Source: a virus. Taken from it: DNA of 36,740 nt. Location: positions 1 through 36,740 of the IMG/VR virus record IMGVR_UViG_3300021964_000204; one strand, given 5' to 3'. Both the position numbers and the translations under genes were made by a program. The notes beneath the pieces were generated by a model, which saw only the letters and a list, made by a program, of their open reading frames with translations, ran no database searches and was not told the origin of the DNA. Shown in pieces: positions 35,000 through 36,740 of the stretch. Numbering within the stretch: position 1 is the first letter of the stretch; each line of letters starts with the position of its first letter.

Positions 35000-35335
35000 T
35001 TACCCCAAAAAGTGTGGGGAAACGATTATTCGTGGTTTGCCTGTTAATTGTTTATTATATTCATCTATTTTTTCTTGTACATCAAATTGTACTTCACCAC
35101 TAGGCATTGATTTAAACGTATCAACGATAGTTTTCATATCTTCATGAATATCTCTGCCGGGTCGTTCCCATGACAACATAACATATTGTAACTCTGTACG
35201 TTCGCCTGATCGTAATTGTTCAATTATTGAAGGAGATATATATATTTCTTCATAATCTCCAAAATAATGTGTTGCGAATTGTAATCCCTCCATTTCTTCT
35301 ATAGGAGTGATCTTAACAGCAGTGTTATCCCACAT
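35000..35335 (-). CDS. Hypothetical protein (111 aa)
   Basis: Starts MWDNTAVKITPIEEMEGLQF, overlapping the upstream stop as TAATG, and ends RIIVSPHFLG. It is acidic, mixed helix/strand, soluble, with no motif I recognise (segments IYISPSIIEQLRSGER and EVQFDVQEKIDEYNKQL). Coupled translation with the 78-aa gene suggests joint function. Confidence 0.72.
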   Translation of the reverse strand: MWDNTAVKITPIEEMEGLQFATHYFGDYEEIYISPSIIEQLRSGERTELQYVMLSWERPGRDIHEDMKTIVDTFKSMPSGEVQFDVQEKIDEYNKQLTGKPRIIVSPHFLG

Positions 35336-35571
35336 TACCTTGGTCCGATTTTAAGAAACTGGTCATGAACAAAAAGGTGTTCTGGCTCTCCTAACAATTC
35401 TACCTGTTCAAAATCTTCGCCGGGAAAAACAAATTCTACAATGTAAGCCTTTCCCTTTTTCAAAAGACTCTGTGCAAATGCACCGTGTTCTCTATGTATC
35501 ATAGATGGTCCGGTGAAAAGTACTTCGTCACCTTTTTTAATTCCGTTTCTAGTTAAAATTGGTTCGTTCAT
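35335..35571 (-). CDS. Hypothetical small beta-rich protein (78 aa)
   Basis: Starts MNEPILTRNGIKKGDEVLFT. The pattern of short strands (KGDEVLFTG, KAYIVEFVFPGEDFEQVELL) looks like an SH3-like small barrel, but no family is certain. ATG 35571 overlaps the preceding TGA (ATGA), and its TAA overlaps the next ATG. No membrane segment is present. Confidence 0.72.
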   Translation of the reverse strand: MNEPILTRNGIKKGDEVLFTGPSMIHREHGAFAQSLLKKGKAYIVEFVFPGEDFEQVELLGEPEHLFVHDQFLKIGPR

Positions 35572-35933
35572 GAATCCTCCGGTAAGATAATATTGATTTT
35601 TATCTCATGTAATTGTTTACTAAGTTCTAATTTAACATCTTTGACATCCAATGTCAAGTCATCTACAATTACTGTTTCTGTATATTCTACATCATCTATA
35701 AATACCCTAGCAGTAATTTTTTTCTTTTTCTTTTTCTTATGTGATGTATCCCATGCATTCCACGGTTCAAATGGACCTCCCCCCGGTCCACCGCCAGACC
35801 CACCGACCTCAATTATTTCTTCTTCGATGGTTGCAGTAACAAATCCATCGGTAATTAAATTGAGCGGATCACCACTAATTAACCCCATAGTAAGAATGTT
35901 TAGGGGATCTATTACATATGTAATGGTTGCCAT
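35568..35933 (-). CDS. Gly-rich, poly-Lys protein (121 aa), probable minor structural
   Basis: Starts MATITYVIDPLNILTMGLIS. It has a Gly-rich linker GGSGGGPGGGPFEPWNAWD near 44-62, then seven lysines in a row at about 66-72, and a beta-rich C-terminal domain (ITARVFIDDVEYTETVIVDD). The lysine codons form a GAAAAA hexamer repeat ending in A7 (35717-35723 on the plus strand as T7), a possible slippage site. The ATG lies just after the upstream stop. The composition and neighbour suggest a virion component, but the role is unknown. Confidence 0.75.
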   Translation of the reverse strand: MATITYVIDPLNILTMGLISGDPLNLITDGFVTATIEEEIIEVGGSGGGPGGGPFEPWNAWDTSHKKKKKKKITARVFIDDVEYTETVIVDDLTLDVKDVKLELSKQLHEIKINIILPEDS

Positions 35934-35936
35934 TTA

Positions 35937-36650
35937 CTAGAGCCTTTGAGCAGTATACTCCGAACCCGCTACCGAGATAGACTGTGATATTTCTGGACCA
36001 GCGGCTCTGGATGTTGGTGAGACGACCAGAGGTCTTGTGGGGTCCAATCCAAGTAATCTGTATACCTCTAGTAACATATTCTCCTGTGAAGTCGTGAGAG
36101 ACGCTGTGACGACTGTATTGGGGTCTAGCGAAGCGGTAACGGTTGTTCCCGGTACGAGAGAAGCGGTAACAACAGTGCCGGGATCTAGTGTTACTGAAGC
36201 GGTCACAAATGTTTCAGTAATAGTTCGTGTAGCACGACTAGAAACGGTTGACCTAATAAGTCTTGTGTTTGGGTCAGGAGATTGAAAGATATTACCACCG
36301 GCTTCATCGAACAGGTTGCCTGTAATATTAATATCGTCGGGTAAGTTATCTTTTGGTGGTACTAGTTTCCATCCATTAATCAAGAAAAAATACCCATCTA
36401 GAAATGTTCCACCACCAAGTGGGTCACCACCAGCTCCACGCAGAGCAGGAGGAAACTTAGAATTAACATGAGCCAATGTCTCTTTTCCAACCAATACCCA
36501 TTCTTTCCAAGCACTATAGATATCACGTTTTACATCAATTTCTGTTATTTCATCAACGATGTAAATTAATTTGTTTGGGCCGTCAAAGATTACCTTGTTG
36601 TATAATCCCCAGTAGTCCCACTGGTTGTAAAACATTGGGAGCATAGCCAT
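35937..36650 (-). CDS. Structural-looking protein with decapeptide repeats (237 aa)
   Basis: The N-terminal ~110 residues contain a block seen in phage structural proteins: NQWDYWGLYNKVIFDGPNKL, then IDVKRDIYSAWKEWVLVG, and FLDGYFFLINGWKLV. The remainder is low-complexity, with a tandem VTASLDPGT-type decapeptide near residues 143-188, ending in Ser/Thr-rich sequence. No good ribosome site is seen before ATG 36650, but the frame follows the previous stop by one base (TGATATG), so re-initiation is likely. It is slightly richer in GC than neighbouring genes by eye. Probably a minor virion protein. Confidence 0.8.
   Translation of the reverse strand: MAMLPMFYNQWDYWGLYNKVIFDGPNKLIYIVDEITEIDVKRDIYSAWKEWVLVGKETLAHVNSKFPPALRGAGGDPLGGGTFLDGYFFLINGWKLVPPKDNLPDDINITGNLFDEAGGNIFQSPDPNTRLIRSTVSSRATRTITETFVTASVTLDPGTVVTASLVPGTTVTASLDPNTVVTASLTTSQENMLLEVYRLLGLDPTRPLVVSPTSRAAGPEISQSISVAGSEYTAQRL
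36085..36225. repeat. Tandem ~30-bp repeats coding for a VTAS decapeptide
   Basis: Plus-strand units beginning GAAGCGGTAAC recur near 36129, 36159 and (as GAAGCGGTCAC) 36195, coding for TASVTLDPGTV / TASLVPGTTV / TASLDPNTVV / TASL. The units are imperfect, consistent with an old expansion. Confidence 0.8.
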
Positions 36651-36651
36651 A

Positions 36652-36740
36652 TCACTGTATACGCTCTTTCCAAGTCATATTCCATCTTGTTCTAACATCA
36701 TACGCTTTTTCATTTAAGACCCTAACCATAAATGTCCATG
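36652..36740 (-). CDS. C-terminal end of a gene entering from the right edge
   Basis: An open frame with no start in view runs from the window edge to TGA 36654-36652, with WTFMVRVLNEKAYDVRTRW visible near its end. It stops one base before the ATG of the next gene, the spacing used throughout this operon, which supports it being a real gene end. Too little is visible to name it. Confidence 0.5.
   Translation of the reverse strand, partial: WTFMVRVLNEKAYDVRTRWNMTWKERIQ

Noticed and set aside
35593-35940. Plus-strand 115-codon open frame with poly-Phe and a Pro-rich run
   Set aside because: It is the antisense of the poly-Lys and Gly-rich segments of the minus-strand gene at 35568-35933.

Overview
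The window looks like part of an AT-rich, T4-like myovirus genome (Caudoviricetes). No host or photosynthesis gene is present to fix the host. The marker genes are a T4-type late sigma factor (gp55), baseplate proteins related to gp5, gp25 and gp6, a gp61-type primase, and an Mre11/Rad50 pair equivalent to gp47/gp46. The set resembles T4-like phages of marine bacteria, which is an inference from gene content only. Every gene I accept lies on the minus strand. Genes are packed with 0-50 nt gaps or short ATGA/TAATG overlaps, and most starts have AGGAG/GAGG-type ribosome binding sites, so the host translates with Shine-Dalgarno signals. I saw no tRNA, CRISPR array, insertion sequence or gene-free stretch above 300 bases.

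Layout in the direction of transcription (right to left). (1) 36740-35000: the tail end of an unknown gene, a structural-looking protein with a decapeptide repeat, a Gly-rich/poly-Lys protein and two small unknowns. (2) 34996-30410: an accessory and lysis block with a 4-TM coiled-coil protein, UV-damage endonuclease (UvdE), a GT2 glycosyltransferase, an IMPDH/GMP-reductase family enzyme, a secreted lytic-transglycosylase-like protein and a small TM protein. (3) 30456-29734: late sigma factor gp55. (4) 29708-14023: the baseplate/tail block (small coiled-coil protein, gp5-like hub without lysozyme, small protein, gp25, gp6, a DNRLRE-like protein, then eight further structural or unknown proteins including a 1373-aa wedge-like protein). 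(5) 14008-9530: a recombination/replication block with a PD-(D/E)XK-like nuclease, primase, and a single polypeptide fusing Mre11-like phosphoesterase (gp47) to Rad50-like ATPase (gp46). (6) 9484-1: a 2366-aa modular fibre protein and, coupled by TAATG, a second fibre protein running off the window edge. This second gene has an abrupt GC change about 180 codons in.

How the parts fit: gp55 would direct host polymerase to late promoters, and one TATAAATA match sits where a fibre-gene promoter would be expected. The baseplate and fibre genes build the distal tail. The nuclease, primase and Mre11-Rad50 genes would act in recombination-dependent replication. UvdE and the nucleotide enzyme are auxiliary repair and metabolism genes. 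The most distinctive observations are the gp47-gp46 fusion, the mosaic fibre gene with its GC break, the A-A-B-B-C-C duplicated architecture of the giant fibre, the IMPDH/GMPR-UvdE-GT2 cassette, and a perfect 15-bp inverted repeat inside a baseplate-region gene.
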